A stretch of DNA of 34,663 nt from Deltaproteobacteria bacterium (GTDB lineage: Bacteria; Myxococcota_A; Polyangia; Haliangiales; Haliangiaceae). A model generated the notes under the pieces. The model worked only from the letters and a program-made list of their open reading frames with translations. It made no database searches and was not told the origin of the DNA. Made by a program: the position numbers and the translations under genes. Shown here one piece after another: positions 1-7,360 of this stretch; position 1 is the stretch's first letter, and every line of letters starts with the position of its first letter. The stretch is taken from assembly GCA_029565465.1 (NCBI GenBank), contig JAKQOD010000344.1, positions 1-34,663 of the forward strand, in the 5' to 3' direction.

Positions 1-93
1 TGCCGACCGCAACCACGCTGCACCGGCGAGCGCTAGCGCAGCAATAGCGACCAGGGTTGCTGGCGAGATCCGTTTTAGAAAATTTGCTGGCAT
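1..93 (-). CDS. Start of an exported or membrane protein (partial, runs off the window)
   Basis: The minus strand opens an ATG at 93 that stays open to the window edge (31 codons). The peptide starts MPANFLKRIS and continues with an Ala/Leu-rich hydrophobic stretch typical of a signal peptide or first membrane segment (residues about 11-28). It overlaps the last 19 bases of the collagen-like gene, so it could be translationally coupled to it. No strong ribosome binding site is visible. The function cannot be told from this fragment. Confidence is limited by its length. Confidence 0.4.
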   Translation of the reverse strand, partial: MPANFLKRISPATLVAIAALALAGAAWLRSA

Positions 94-1028
94 GCAATTG
101 CGTTGGAAGTGAAGCGCCAACAACGGAAGATATTAGCGGTGGGCGTGTTGCTTGCCCACGCACTCACATAAATGTTGCTGCCCTCTGAGCAAAAGGTCCC
201 AGTAAGCGTATCGCCGGGACTGATCGCGAAGCGAAAAATGTTGTTCATTGGCGCGATGCCAGTGCCGCACGTACCAGGCACTAACATGCCCCAGTTATAG
301 AACACACCAGAGCCGGTAACACGGAGTTGAATGGTTGACGACGTGGGTGCTTCAAGCACAAAGCCGCTGCCGGTAAAGAGCGTGATCGGACCAGACCCAA
401 ATACTGCACGCACAACGCCGGGTGCTGTAAAGCTACCCGCTGGACCTTGCGGGCCTTCTGGCCCAGTAGGCCCCGCGGGCCCCGCCGCGCCGGCATCACC
501 AGTGAGGCCTTGTAAGCCCTGTGGCCCAATTGGCCCCGCTGGACCCGTTGCACCGTCGGCGCCCGCTGGACCTGTTGCACCTGCTGGCCCCGCTGGACCT
601 GTTGCACCCGCTGGACCCGCTGGACCGGTTGCACCCGCTGGACCCGCTGGACCTGTTGCACCCGCTGGGCCCGCTGGGCCAACCGCACCGTCCGCACCTG
701 CTGGGCCCGCTGCACCGGCTGGGCCCGCTGGCCCCGCTGCACCATCCGCACCCGCTGGACCCGCTGGTCCAGCTGGGCCATCCGCGCCAAGACAGTCGGC
801 AGGATCACAAGTACCGGACTTATCAACGTCTTCGCCTGCGCCGCACATGCCATCGGAATTGAGGTCCCAACAATGAGTCCCCGGCGTGCCCATCACGCCT
901 GGAGTCCCCATTGCACCGGGCTCACCCATCTCACCCGCTGGGCCAGGTGGCCCCTCGGCAGCTCGATCATCACCACAAGCGAAAAAAGCAACGCATAGCA
1001 GACCGCTTAGTCCAGTCAGAACTTTCAT
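75..1028 (-). CDS. Collagen-like surface lipoprotein with an EF-hand-like Cys insert
   Basis: The start at 1028 gives a signal sequence ending in a lipobox-like ...AFFAC and is preceded by an AGGGGG ribosome binding site; an upstream in-frame extension to 1190 looks non-coding. After the lipid-attachment Cys come Gly-X-Y triplets, then a Cys-containing acidic insert (CWDLNSDG...DPADC) resembling the calcium-binding inserts common in bacterial collagen-like proteins. A long Gly-Pro-Ala collagen tract follows, then a non-collagen C-terminal head of about 110 residues (from about GSFTAPG onward) with two Cys. The expected product is a lipid-anchored surface stalk with a C-terminal head, possibly trimeric. 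It lies downstream of the TonB-receptor/lipoprotein pair on the same strand, 128 bp after the lipoprotein stop. Its role (adhesion or matrix) is inferred from the fold only. Confidence 0.85.
   Translation of the reverse strand: MKVLTGLSGLLCVAFFACGDDRAAEGPPGPAGEMGEPGAMGTPGVMGTPGTHCWDLNSDGMCGAGEDVDKSGTCDPADCLGADGPAGPAGPAGADGAAGPAGPAGAAGPAGADGAVGPAGPAGATGPAGPAGATGPAGPAGATGPAGPAGATGPAGADGATGPAGPIGPQGLQGLTGDAGAAGPAGPTGPEGPQGPAGSFTAPGVVRAVFGSGPITLFTGSGFVLEAPTSSTIQLRVTGSGVFYNWGMLVPGTCGTGIAPMNNIFRFAISPGDTLTGTFCSEGSNIYVSAWASNTPTANIFRCWRFTSNAIACQQIF
541..675 (-). repeat. 27-bp tandem repeat (5 copies) inside the collagen tract
   Basis: Five head-to-tail 27-bp units start at 541, 568, 595, 622 and 649. 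Read on the plus strand they follow ggacctgttgcacccgctgg plus seven more bases, with few mismatches between the middle copies. Each unit encodes nine residues (three Gly-X-Y triplets of the GATGPAGPA type). Length change by slippage or recombination would keep the frame and alter stalk length. Confidence 0.9.
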
Positions 1029-1125
1029 GAATCCCCCTGCCTTCAGTCTGCCGATCACATCGCAGCGACGCAAACGGAAGGTGGACAAATCAATCAGAAT
1101 TTCACTCACACATCGGCCCACGTGT

Positions 1126-1150
1126 CGGACACGTGTCCGGTTTCCGGACA
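1126..1150. promoter_or_regulatory. Overlapping palindromes between the lipoprotein and collagen-like genes
   Basis: A perfect 14-bp palindrome CGGACACGTGTCCG lies at 1126-1139. It overlaps a perfect 7-bp-stem, 3-nt-loop inverted repeat TGTCCGG-TTT-CCGGACA at 1134-1150, giving three alternating copies of the CGGACA half-site, with a near-copy (TGTCGG) at 1123-1128. The site is just downstream of the lipoprotein stop and about 100 bp upstream of the collagen-like start. It may be a regulator-binding site or an RNA hairpin separating the two cistrons. There is no T-tract on the minus strand, so it is not a classical intrinsic terminator. Confidence 0.5.
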
Positions 1151-1156
1151 GCATGT

Positions 1157-1864
1157 TTAGGGCACAACATGCAACGGTACGTGGGTCCACGCGACGCCAC
1201 CAACACCATCGCGCACGACGACGACGAGCACGCCGTCGCCGAGTTCGGTTGCCGTCAGTTGACTGTTGGCAGCGGCCGCTCGTTTCAGCTCACCGTGCGT
1301 GCTCGCCCACACATAGGTTAGCCCCGGCGCGCCAGCCGCGCTCAGCTGCACAACTTGGTGCGCGTGTAACGTTACTTCGCGCTGTTCCACCCCATCGACG
1401 AGCACGGCGGGGGCGACCGGATTGGCCGCCGCTACGCCAACGCGGACATGCTTCACGCCCATCAGCGGGCCGTCGACGCCAGCCAGCGTCACCGAGGTTG
1501 TAACAGGTACCACCAACGCTTCACCTGCTGGCACTTGCTGGGCCGCCAGCTCGCGCGCTACCACCGTAGCATCGGCAGCTTGCCAAACTGCCGGCGCGCT
1601 TGCAGGCAGCAACAACGCAGCAAACGGGGCCGGCACAACAACATCGGTCATCGTTACTTCGCGTACTGCGGCGCCATCGAACACCAAGGCCGTCAACGTC
1701 GTCGTCTGCAACGGTGCAACGCCGGGCGGTGTCGCTTGCACGGCAAGGACGCGCGCATAGTTAAGCTGCCATGGCTCACTCAAATCAGCACAGCCAAGCA
1801 TCGGCACCATCACGCCGAACGCTGCCCAGCAAACCACTCGACTCAACACACGATACATCTTCAT
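1157..1864 (-). CDS. Small lipoprotein coupled to the TonB-dependent receptor
   Basis: This 235-residue protein has an N-terminal signal sequence ending in MLGC (lipobox), so it is probably lipid-anchored in the periplasm or outer membrane. The rest is rich in Val/Ala beta-strand-like segments; residues about 35-80 (ARVLAVQATPPG, TTLTALVFDG) and about 175-220 resemble Ig-like/PKD-like beta sandwich repeats, though no family is recognised. Its ATG overlaps the receptor stop (ATGA at 1861-1864) and follows a GAGGTGA ribosome binding site within the receptor's 3' end. It should therefore be co-expressed with the receptor and may be its substrate-binding partner or accessory lipoprotein (inference from operon position). 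Confidence 0.8.
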   Translation of the reverse strand: MKMYRVLSRVVCWAAFGVMVPMLGCADLSEPWQLNYARVLAVQATPPGVAPLQTTTLTALVFDGAAVREVTMTDVVVPAPFAALLLPASAPAVWQAADATVVARELAAQQVPAGEALVVPVTTSVTLAGVDGPLMGVKHVRVGVAAANPVAPAVLVDGVEQREVTLHAHQVVQLSAAGAPGLTYVWASTHGELKRAAAANSQLTATELGDGVLVVVVRDGVGGVAWTHVPLHVVP

Positions 1865-4107
1865 AGTTCACCTCGCAGCCCAATGCTTGGAATGATTGGC
1901 AGCGCTTTGATCGCTCCGCGTTCGCGGTAGTCGTAGTTGTATTGGTACTGCACCACCGATTGGTTCATGTACAGATTCGAGATATCGAGAAACGCAGCGA
2001 CGGTGCCGCCGCGCACATGCCACACCCGATCGACCCGCACATCTAGTTGATGACGCGCGTCGGTGCGCAACGAATTGATGGTGCCATACACCGGCATGTA
2101 CTTGTTGCGATCGCTGTCGAAGACTGCGCTTGCAACCGGCGTGTATGGCGTCCCCGAGGCGTATTGCAACTTGCCACCAAAAATCCAACGTTGATTGCGG
2201 GTGCGGTAGCTCGCGGCAACTACAACATTGTGAGTTTGATCGTAGTCAAACAAACGTAAGGCTGCGGTGGGCGCATCCCTCCGCACCGAGCGCGACAAGG
2301 AATACGCGAGCCATCCGAAGAAACGATCACGCCGTACCGTGCCTAACACTTCGAGCCCAAACGTTCGCCCGCGCCCTTCATTCTGAAAGACGCCGTTTGC
2401 GTCGCGCACCAACATGTCCGTGCGCTCGCTGTCGTACACCGTGAGTTGTAGCTTGCGGCCGTTGCCAAAGCTGTGTTCTCCGCCCAACGTAATTTGCGCA
2501 GCACTTTCGGGGCGCAGCGACGTATTGAGCAACTCGTCGGTGTCTTCAGGCGGGCGGGTGTAGCGACCGGCTGCGAGCCGTAGCTTGTCGACGGCGGTAA
2601 CGTTCATGTTGAGCTCGGCCCGCGGCTGCACTGGGTAACGGCCCAAGCGCGTAAACGCATCAACGCGAGCACCGATACTCATGCGAATCCGGCTGCTCAA
2701 GCTAGCTTCGATGGCCGACCACACCCCAGCGTCGGTGAGCCACAGGGTGCCGCGGTAGTAAACCTTGGGCGCATCGGCGTTAAAGTTGCCACCGTTGGGA
2801 TCACCTTCACCTGCAAGGCGTGGCACGGCAACGTCGATCACTGCACGATCTGTGAAGGCCTCTATGCCGGCTCGCACCACAACATCGGACAGCCCAGCGG
2901 CATGTGCCATGCTTTTGCTAAGCTCAAAACGACCAGCGCCAAGAGCCTGGTCGATATTGACATGCAAATCCGGCCCCGCATCGATCGCAAGCCCTTGTAG
3001 CATTGTCGAAATGCCCATGTTGAGCGCCCAACCATCGGCGCTGCGCCAGATCGCACTGCCAATTGTGCGCACGAACTTGGTGTCTTGGCGAAACGTCAAG
3101 TCCGTGCTGTTTTCGCCGCCACCACGCGCAAGCAACTTGATCAAATCATCGCTACCGATCACGGTCAACGCAGCATGCCAACGCGGCGAGGGATCATAGT
3201 CCAGCCGCAACAAACCGTCGTAGTAACGCGGCGCAGTTACAAATCCGACGTCAGCGTCGGCTGGAATCAATGCGCCGAGATACGCATCAACATACGAGCG
3301 CCGCAGCGACAACATATAGTGAGCGCGTTTGCCCAGTGGCCCATGTGCGACCAGGTTGGCATCGATCGCTGAGACTTCGGCCGTCGAATGAAATTTGTCG
3401 CCACCACCACGCGTCGTCACGCTGATGAGGCCCGCGGTGGCGCCGCCATAGCGCACATCAAAACCACCGGGCAAGTATTCCAAGTTTTCGACGGCTGCCG
3501 ACGGAATCACGGAGCGTTGCATGATCGAGTGATAGAGCTGCGGGATGTCGAAGCCATCGACCAAGATTCGAGAATCATGAGGCGACGAACCACGGATCAC
3601 CACGCCGCTCGACGCTGCTTGCGAAAACGGTGACGTCGCCGTAACGCCTGGCAAAATCTTCACAGCAGCAAGCACATCGCCGCCGGTGCCTGGCACATGG
3701 GACAATTCTTCGCGTGCAAGCTTGGCTGCACCTGCAACCTGCGTTGGCGCGTTGGCTTTCACTTCGATGGTTTCCGCCGTTGCGGCCAAGCGCACTAACG
3801 CAACATCGAGAGTCACACCATCGATCGACACTACGGCCGAATCGAATCCATCATGTTCGAGAACCAGCATCGCACCACGTGGCCCGGTGATCGTCACACG
3901 CCCCGCCTCATCGCAAATCACCGGCGTTGCGCGCCCATCGACGACGATCGACGTAGCTGGCAGCGGTTGGCCGGTTGCGCCATCGCGTACGACCACGGCA
4001 ACGGTAATGTCCGTAGCGCTGGCTTGGTCGGCAACTGCCGCTGGCACTTGAACCACCAGCGGTGCAATCAGACCAAGCGTGGCCGCAATAAATAGAAAAC
4101 GAGCCAT
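1861..4107 (-). CDS. TonB-dependent outer-membrane receptor with N-terminal carboxypeptidase-regulatory-like domain
   Basis: 748 residues, a normal length for the family. A signal peptide (about 1-26) is followed by a carboxypeptidase-regulatory-like beta-sandwich (about 32-108: VRDGATGQPLPATSIVVDG ...), a plug domain (about 120-235, with the typical ILPGV, VIRGSSPHDSRILVDG and LPGGFDVRYGG motifs) and a C-terminal beta-barrel of about 500 residues. Such proteins import large or scarce substrates using TonB/ExbBD energy. The substrate is not predictable here. It lacks the STN signalling domain of FecA-type receptors, so any signalling to the nearby ECF sigma factor would have to work differently. 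The ECF-type motif at 4177-4202 gives the gene its own promoter. Translation of the downstream lipoprotein is coupled by ATGA overlap. Confidence 0.92.
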   Translation of the reverse strand: MARFLFIAATLGLIAPLVVQVPAAVADQASATDITVAVVVRDGATGQPLPATSIVVDGRATPVICDEAGRVTITGPRGAMLVLEHDGFDSAVVSIDGVTLDVALVRLAATAETIEVKANAPTQVAGAAKLAREELSHVPGTGGDVLAAVKILPGVTATSPFSQAASSGVVIRGSSPHDSRILVDGFDIPQLYHSIMQRSVIPSAAVENLEYLPGGFDVRYGGATAGLISVTTRGGGDKFHSTAEVSAIDANLVAHGPLGKRAHYMLSLRRSYVDAYLGALIPADADVGFVTAPRYYDGLLRLDYDPSPRWHAALTVIGSDDLIKLLARGGGENSTDLTFRQDTKFVRTIGSAIWRSADGWALNMGISTMLQGLAIDAGPDLHVNIDQALGAGRFELSKSMAHAAGLSDVVVRAGIEAFTDRAVIDVAVPRLAGEGDPNGGNFNADAPKVYYRGTLWLTDAGVWSAIEASLSSRIRMSIGARVDAFTRLGRYPVQPRAELNMNVTAVDKLRLAAGRYTRPPEDTDELLNTSLRPESAAQITLGGEHSFGNGRKLQLTVYDSERTDMLVRDANGVFQNEGRGRTFGLEVLGTVRRDRFFGWLAYSLSRSVRRDAPTAALRLFDYDQTHNVVVAASYRTRNQRWIFGGKLQYASGTPYTPVASAVFDSDRNKYMPVYGTINSLRTDARHQLDVRVDRVWHVRGGTVAAFLDISNLYMNQSVVQYQYNYDYRERGAIKALPIIPSIGLRGEL

Positions 4108-4176
4108 AACGAATCCTTGGTTAAGCGTAACTACCGTAGGCAGCGTGATTCGCGCCGCCTCGTTAGTCGTTACCTA

Positions 4177-4202
4177 GTCCCCGTTCGCGAACTTTCGTTC
4201 AA
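4177..4202 (-). promoter_or_regulatory. ECF-type promoter of the TonB receptor operon (copy 1 of TTGAACGAA-N10-CGGGGAC)
   Basis: On the minus strand, TTGAACGAA (4202-4194), ten bases and CGGGGAC (4183-4177) match exactly the motif found upstream of the sigma gene and the LA_2272 gene. The spacing fits a -35/-10 pair for an ECF sigma factor. Predicted transcription starts near 4170, leaving a leader of about 60 nt before the ATG at 4107. A GTTCGCGAAC palindrome lies inside the spacer region (4183-4192). Confidence 0.75.
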
Positions 4203-4204
4203 CG

Positions 4205-5725
4205 CTATCGTGCGCGAAAACGCAAACCTGCAAACACCGTTGGCCACACCGCCACATGCACGCCACCGTCGGAGACAAAGCGTTTTGCAAGCACAGGATG
4301 AAATGCATCATTGGCAGTTTCAACCTTGTCGATGCCAACGTTCACGGCAGCACCAGCAATGATTTCAACCGGCCCAAGCGGCACCGCAACCGTTGCACGC
4401 AGCTGTTCAAGTGAACCGTGGTTGCCGTGCCAGAGATCGGTCAGCCAAGCCATCGCTTCGATATCCATGCCGATCGCGCGATTGCCCGACTGCATTGGCA
4501 GGTGCACGCCGAGCCCTGCGCCAACCAGCAGATCAGGGTGATCAGGCGCCCACGCCAGCCCCCAAACATTGTGCACCCGACGGGTGCCATGGCGCAGCGC
4601 CACGGCCGTCACCTGCGAAGATTCGGCCCAAGCATCGACGGAAACTTGGCCATCGCGGGCAAAGTTAAGCAGGCCAATCGGGTACGCGTCCTGGCTGGTT
4701 TCGCTGATATTCAGTAAACCGATTTGCACACCACGCATCCGCTTCGCCACGTTCACCAAGCTGAGCTGCACGCCATCAACATCACTCGCAATGTTGGCAA
4801 TCCCCGCCAGCTGCACACCGTGGAGCTCGCGCGCAATTGAAACCACGCCACCCAGTTGCACCCCATCCAGGCGGCCTCTCGCAAGCGCGGCCGTGCCGCC
4901 GAGCTGCACACCCGCTATGTCGCGGCTGACCGCAGCCAGTCCGCCGACTTGCACACCGTCGGCAACGTTATCTGTGCTTGCAACCAGGCCGGCCAGTTGC
5001 ACTCCGCCGTCGAGCTGCGCGGCACGCGCCACCAAGCCACCAAGTTGCGCACCCGCCACGGATTCGCGTTTGATATCTGCCAAGCCGCTGATGCTCACAA
5101 TCGAAGCGGCATCGGAGACGCCAATCAAAACGTTGACGCCAACTCCGACGCGGGTATGAGCGCCAGCCAAACGCTCCACCGCCAGCGGTGGCAAAAAGCC
5201 GATTGACGCAGGCATGTAGGTTGGTTGCGGGCGCGGCCGGTGAAGCATCGCGGCCGGCGGCGCGACCGGCACGGTGTCGGCCACGGCAGGCGGCACTGCA
5301 GCAGCGCGCCGTTGCAAATTGGCCAACACATCTGCCGATTCATCATGGACCCAATTGGTGGCAAGGTAGACGATCAAACGCAGGCGATCACTTGCCAACG
5401 CAGGGAGCGTCGATTCACGCTTGATCAATGGCTGCGCGCCATTGCTGTACGCGATGCGCAACCAATCGCCATCGCAGCCAATGATGATGCGCGCAGGCGC
5501 TTCGAGCTCCGTCACGACGGTTGCGGCGAGTTCATTGGAAAGCGCAGCACGAATCGCGGCACCTTCAAGCCCACAGGCCACGTTTGCGACTTCAACCCCA
5601 ACGCGATCGACTGGCGCGACTTGTGGCGCGACTTGCGTAGGCAACGTATCTTGCGCCTGAGCGGGCGACACCATCGGCGCCACGAAGCCCACCATTATTG
5701 TCGCTATGAAAATGCCTTGTCGCAT
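4205..5725 (-). CDS. LA_2272-type surface repeat protein
   Basis: 506 residues with a signal peptide cleaved after about AQAQ (residue 25). The N-terminal domain (about 40-150) has two Cys and contains a segment shared with myxococcal envelope proteins (LRLIVYLATNWVHDESADVL). The middle region (about 195-370) is a run of short repeats built on G-V-Q-L-G/A-G-L/V followed by about 10-15 residues, which matches the LA_2272 surface-repeat family known from Leptospira and other bacteria. The C-terminal part (about 370-506) has amphipathic beta strands and probably sits in the outer membrane. It is divergent from the ECF sigma gene and has its own copy of the ECF motif at 5734-5759. Function is unknown; surface exposure is inferred. 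Confidence 0.8.
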   Translation of the reverse strand: MRQGIFIATIMVGFVAPMVSPAQAQDTLPTQVAPQVAPVDRVGVEVANVACGLEGAAIRAALSNELAATVVTELEAPARIIIGCDGDWLRIAYSNGAQPLIKRESTLPALASDRLRLIVYLATNWVHDESADVLANLQRRAAAVPPAVADTVPVAPPAAMLHRPRPQPTYMPASIGFLPPLAVERLAGAHTRVGVGVNVLIGVSDAASIVSISGLADIKRESVAGAQLGGLVARAAQLDGGVQLAGLVASTDNVADGVQVGGLAAVSRDIAGVQLGGTAALARGRLDGVQLGGVVSIARELHGVQLAGIANIASDVDGVQLSLVNVAKRMRGVQIGLLNISETSQDAYPIGLLNFARDGQVSVDAWAESSQVTAVALRHGTRRVHNVWGLAWAPDHPDLLVGAGLGVHLPMQSGNRAIGMDIEAMAWLTDLWHGNHGSLEQLRATVAVPLGPVEIIAGAAVNVGIDKVETANDAFHPVLAKRFVSDGGVHVAVWPTVFAGLRFRAR

Positions 5726-5733
5726 ACGGTTGG

Positions 5734-5759
5734 GTCCCCGCAGCCGGGAATTCGTTCAA
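5734..5759 (-). promoter_or_regulatory. ECF-type promoter of the LA_2272 gene (copy 2 of TTGAACGAA-N10-CGGGGAC)
   Basis: Minus strand: TTGAACGAA (5759-5751), ten bases, CGGGGAC (5740-5734). The predicted transcription start falls at about 5725-5728, practically on the ATG at 5725, and no Shine-Dalgarno sequence is present, so the transcript may be leaderless. With copy 3 it forms a 9-bp inverted repeat, TTCGTTCAA/TTGAACGAA, with 33 bp between the arms: two back-to-back promoters. Confidence 0.75.
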
Positions 5760-5792
5760 TCAATACCGCATGTTATTGCTACAAAAATATAT

Positions 5793-5818
5793 TTGAACGA
5801 ACCCGTGACATCGGGGAC
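5793..5818 (+). promoter_or_regulatory. ECF-type promoter of the sigma-factor gene (copy 3 of TTGAACGAA-N10-CGGGGAC)
   Basis: Plus strand: TTGAACGAA (5793-5801), ten bases, CGGGGAC (5812-5818). It is identical in both boxes and spacing to the elements before the LA_2272 and TonB-receptor genes. Its place ahead of the sigma gene implies positive autoregulation. The predicted start near 5826 leaves about 43 nt before the GTG at 5870; a TTG at 5828 in the same frame is an alternative near-leaderless start. Confidence 0.78.
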
Positions 5819-5869
5819 CAAGAAACGTTGTCGATCACCTTGGCCATCGTTGAACATGTACGCGGAACC

Positions 5870-6409
5870 GTGAGCGAGCCTACCCTACTCACGCGAATCG
5901 CGGCACGCGATCCATTGGCGATCGACGAAGCGTATCGGATGCACCATGCAGCGGTGCGTGCGTTTGCACGGCGTTTTGTGGGTGATCCCGATATCGCTGA
6001 AGACATGGTGCACGACGTTTTTGTGGCCTTGCCCGACGCCTTGCGCCGGTTTCGCGGCGATAGCAGCCTGCGGACGTTGATGATGGCGATCGCGGTGAAG
6101 CGCGGGCACAAACACATCCGAGCTGCGTGCCGACGACGCGCTGCGATGGCCAAGCTTGCAGCGCAGCCATTACCACCGGCGCCGCGCCCCGATGCAGCCA
6201 TGGCGCAGCAACAAGCCGCCGCCATGCTGTACAACGCACTCGACCAACTCTCCGACGATCATCGCGCCGCGTTTGTGCTGTGCGAGATTGATCAGCTCAG
6301 CGCTAGCGATGCAGCGGCATTGGTTGGCGTGCCTGAAGCAACCGTGCGCACTCGGCTTTTCCACGCGCGCAAAAAACTGCGTAGCATTCTCGGAGATGAA
6401 GCACGATGA
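5870..6409 (+). CDS. ECF RNA polymerase sigma factor (regulator of the LA_2272/TonB-receptor regulon)
   Basis: 179 residues, usual for ECF sigma factors. Region 2 covers about 20-90 (DIAEDMVHDVFVALPDALRR, then FRGDSSLRTLMMAIA with the -10-recognition helix) and region 4 about 125-175 (LSDDHRAAFVLCEIDQLS...VPEATVRTRLFHARKKL, the -35-recognition helix-turn-helix). I chose GTG 5870 because conserved sequence begins soon after it; a purine-rich GCGGAA lies upstream. TTG 5828 is possible. The stop overlaps the start of the next gene (ATGA), the normal arrangement for a sigma/anti-sigma pair. An ECF-type element precedes the gene, and the same element precedes two surface-protein genes, so this sigma factor probably drives all three. 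Confidence 0.9.
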   Translation: MSEPTLLTRIAARDPLAIDEAYRMHHAAVRAFARRFVGDPDIAEDMVHDVFVALPDALRRFRGDSSLRTLMMAIAVKRGHKHIRAACRRRAAMAKLAAQPLPPAPRPDAAMAQQQAAAMLYNALDQLSDDHRAAFVLCEIDQLSASDAAALVGVPEATVRTRLFHARKKLRSILGDEAR

Positions 6410-7329
6410 GCGAACCAAGCAGCAAGCCAAGTAGCGAAGCGCTGCACGCTCCGCAGCTGGATGCCGCGATCGCAGCAGCACGTGCGATCGCCGAACAAGG
6501 CGCTGATGACGGTGCCGCAACGCGCTTGCGGTTGCGCGAAACATTTAGTGAGCGTGGCGCGATCAAGCGTAAACGTCGCACCATGTGGTTGGCTGGGGCC
6601 ATCGCTGCGCTGCTGGGCTCAACCGCGTTTGCCCACTACGCAGGCTGGAAACTGCCTGGCACGACCGCAACGCAACCGCGCCTCGTCACGCAACAACCAG
6701 CACCTGCGCCGGTCGCGCCGCCTACGATCACCCAACAACCAGCGCCGACGCCGGTCGCGCCTCCTACGATCACCCAACAACCAGCGCCGACGCCGGTCGC
6801 GCCGCCTACGATCACGCAGCGACCAGTGCCGACGCCGGTCGCGCCGCCTACGATCACCCAGCAACCAGTGCCGACGCCGGTCGCGCCGTCTAAGCACAAC
6901 CAACCGCCAATACCTACGGCGATTGTTCGCGTGCCCGCTCCAGCCATCACGCCTGCGCCTGCGTTGCCCCAATCCCCCACACTGCCTGGCCCAATGGTAG
7001 CAACCCAGCCAGCCGAACCAACGCAGCCGACCCAGGTTGACGCCGAACTACAGTTGTATCGCACCGCGCACGAAATTCACTTTCATCAAAACAACCCGAC
7101 CGATGCACTCGCAGCCTGGAATGCGTATCTCGCTGCGTATCCCGACGGCAGGCTCGCACTCGAAGCCCGTTACGCTCGGGCGGTTGCGCTGGTGAAACTC
7201 GAACGCTGGCAAGACGCACGAAGTGCGCTTGCACCGTTTGCGACTGCGCCGACGGGCGCCTATCGCCAGCGCGAAGCGGTGCAACTGCTCGACGCAATTT
7301 CCAAGCTATCTGCCACGCCGCCCCGTTGA
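6406..7329 (+). CDS. Putative membrane anti-sigma partner with proline-rich linker and TPR-like domain
   Basis: 307 residues. The start overlaps the sigma-factor stop. There is a cytoplasmic N-terminus of about 58 residues with no zinc-finger HxxxCxxC motif, one membrane segment (about 60-78), then five 14-residue Pro-rich repeats of the PAPTPVAPPTIT type (96-165), further Pro-rich sequence to about 205, and a helical C-terminal domain (about 210-300; AAWNAYLAAYPDGRLALEARY...) resembling tetratricopeptide/outer-membrane lipoprotein repeats. Position and topology suggest it controls the sigma factor, with the extended linker carrying the C-terminal domain across the periplasm. The anti-sigma role is inferred from context, since no known anti-sigma domain is recognised. 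Confidence 0.8.
   Translation: MSEPSSKPSSEALHAPQLDAAIAAARAIAEQGADDGAATRLRLRETFSERGAIKRKRRTMWLAGAIAALLGSTAFAHYAGWKLPGTTATQPRLVTQQPAPAPVAPPTITQQPAPTPVAPPTITQQPAPTPVAPPTITQRPVPTPVAPPTITQQPVPTPVAPSKHNQPPIPTAIVRVPAPAITPAPALPQSPTLPGPMVATQPAEPTQPTQVDAELQLYRTAHEIHFHQNNPTDALAAWNAYLAAYPDGRLALEARYARAVALVKLERWQDARSALAPFATAPTGAYRQREAVQLLDAISKLSATPPR
6691..6900 (+). repeat. 42-bp tandem repeat (5 copies) encoding the proline-rich linker
   Basis: Units start at 6691, 6733, 6775, 6817 and 6859 and share the core ccggtcgcgccgcctacgat. The first four are near identical; the last degenerates at its 3' end (PSKHN in place of PPTIT). Being a multiple of three, copy-number changes would lengthen or shorten the periplasmic linker in frame. 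Confidence 0.88.
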
Positions 7330-7360
7330 TGTCGGGCCGATTTCTGCTACACCGTCGTAC

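Noticed and set aside
281..876. Long open frames on both strands inside the collagen tract (281-853 minus, 331-876 plus, 521-862 plus)
   Set aside because: They are by-products of the Gly-Pro-Ala repeat, with Arg/Gln- or Pro/Leu-only composition and no ribosome binding site.
878..885. A GTCCCCG inside the collagen gene as a fourth ECF promoter
   Set aside because: No TTCGTTCAA partner at the required spacing and it lies within coding sequence.
5225..5869. N-terminal extension of the first sigma factor back to 5225
   Set aside because: It runs antisense through the LA_2272 gene and the promoter region and has no sigma-factor similarity; the promoter motif at 5793-5818 lies inside it.
5855..5887. 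GGAACC at 5863-5868 as another ECF promoter
   Set aside because: No -10-like partner at usual spacing and it overlaps the likely ribosome binding site of the sigma gene.
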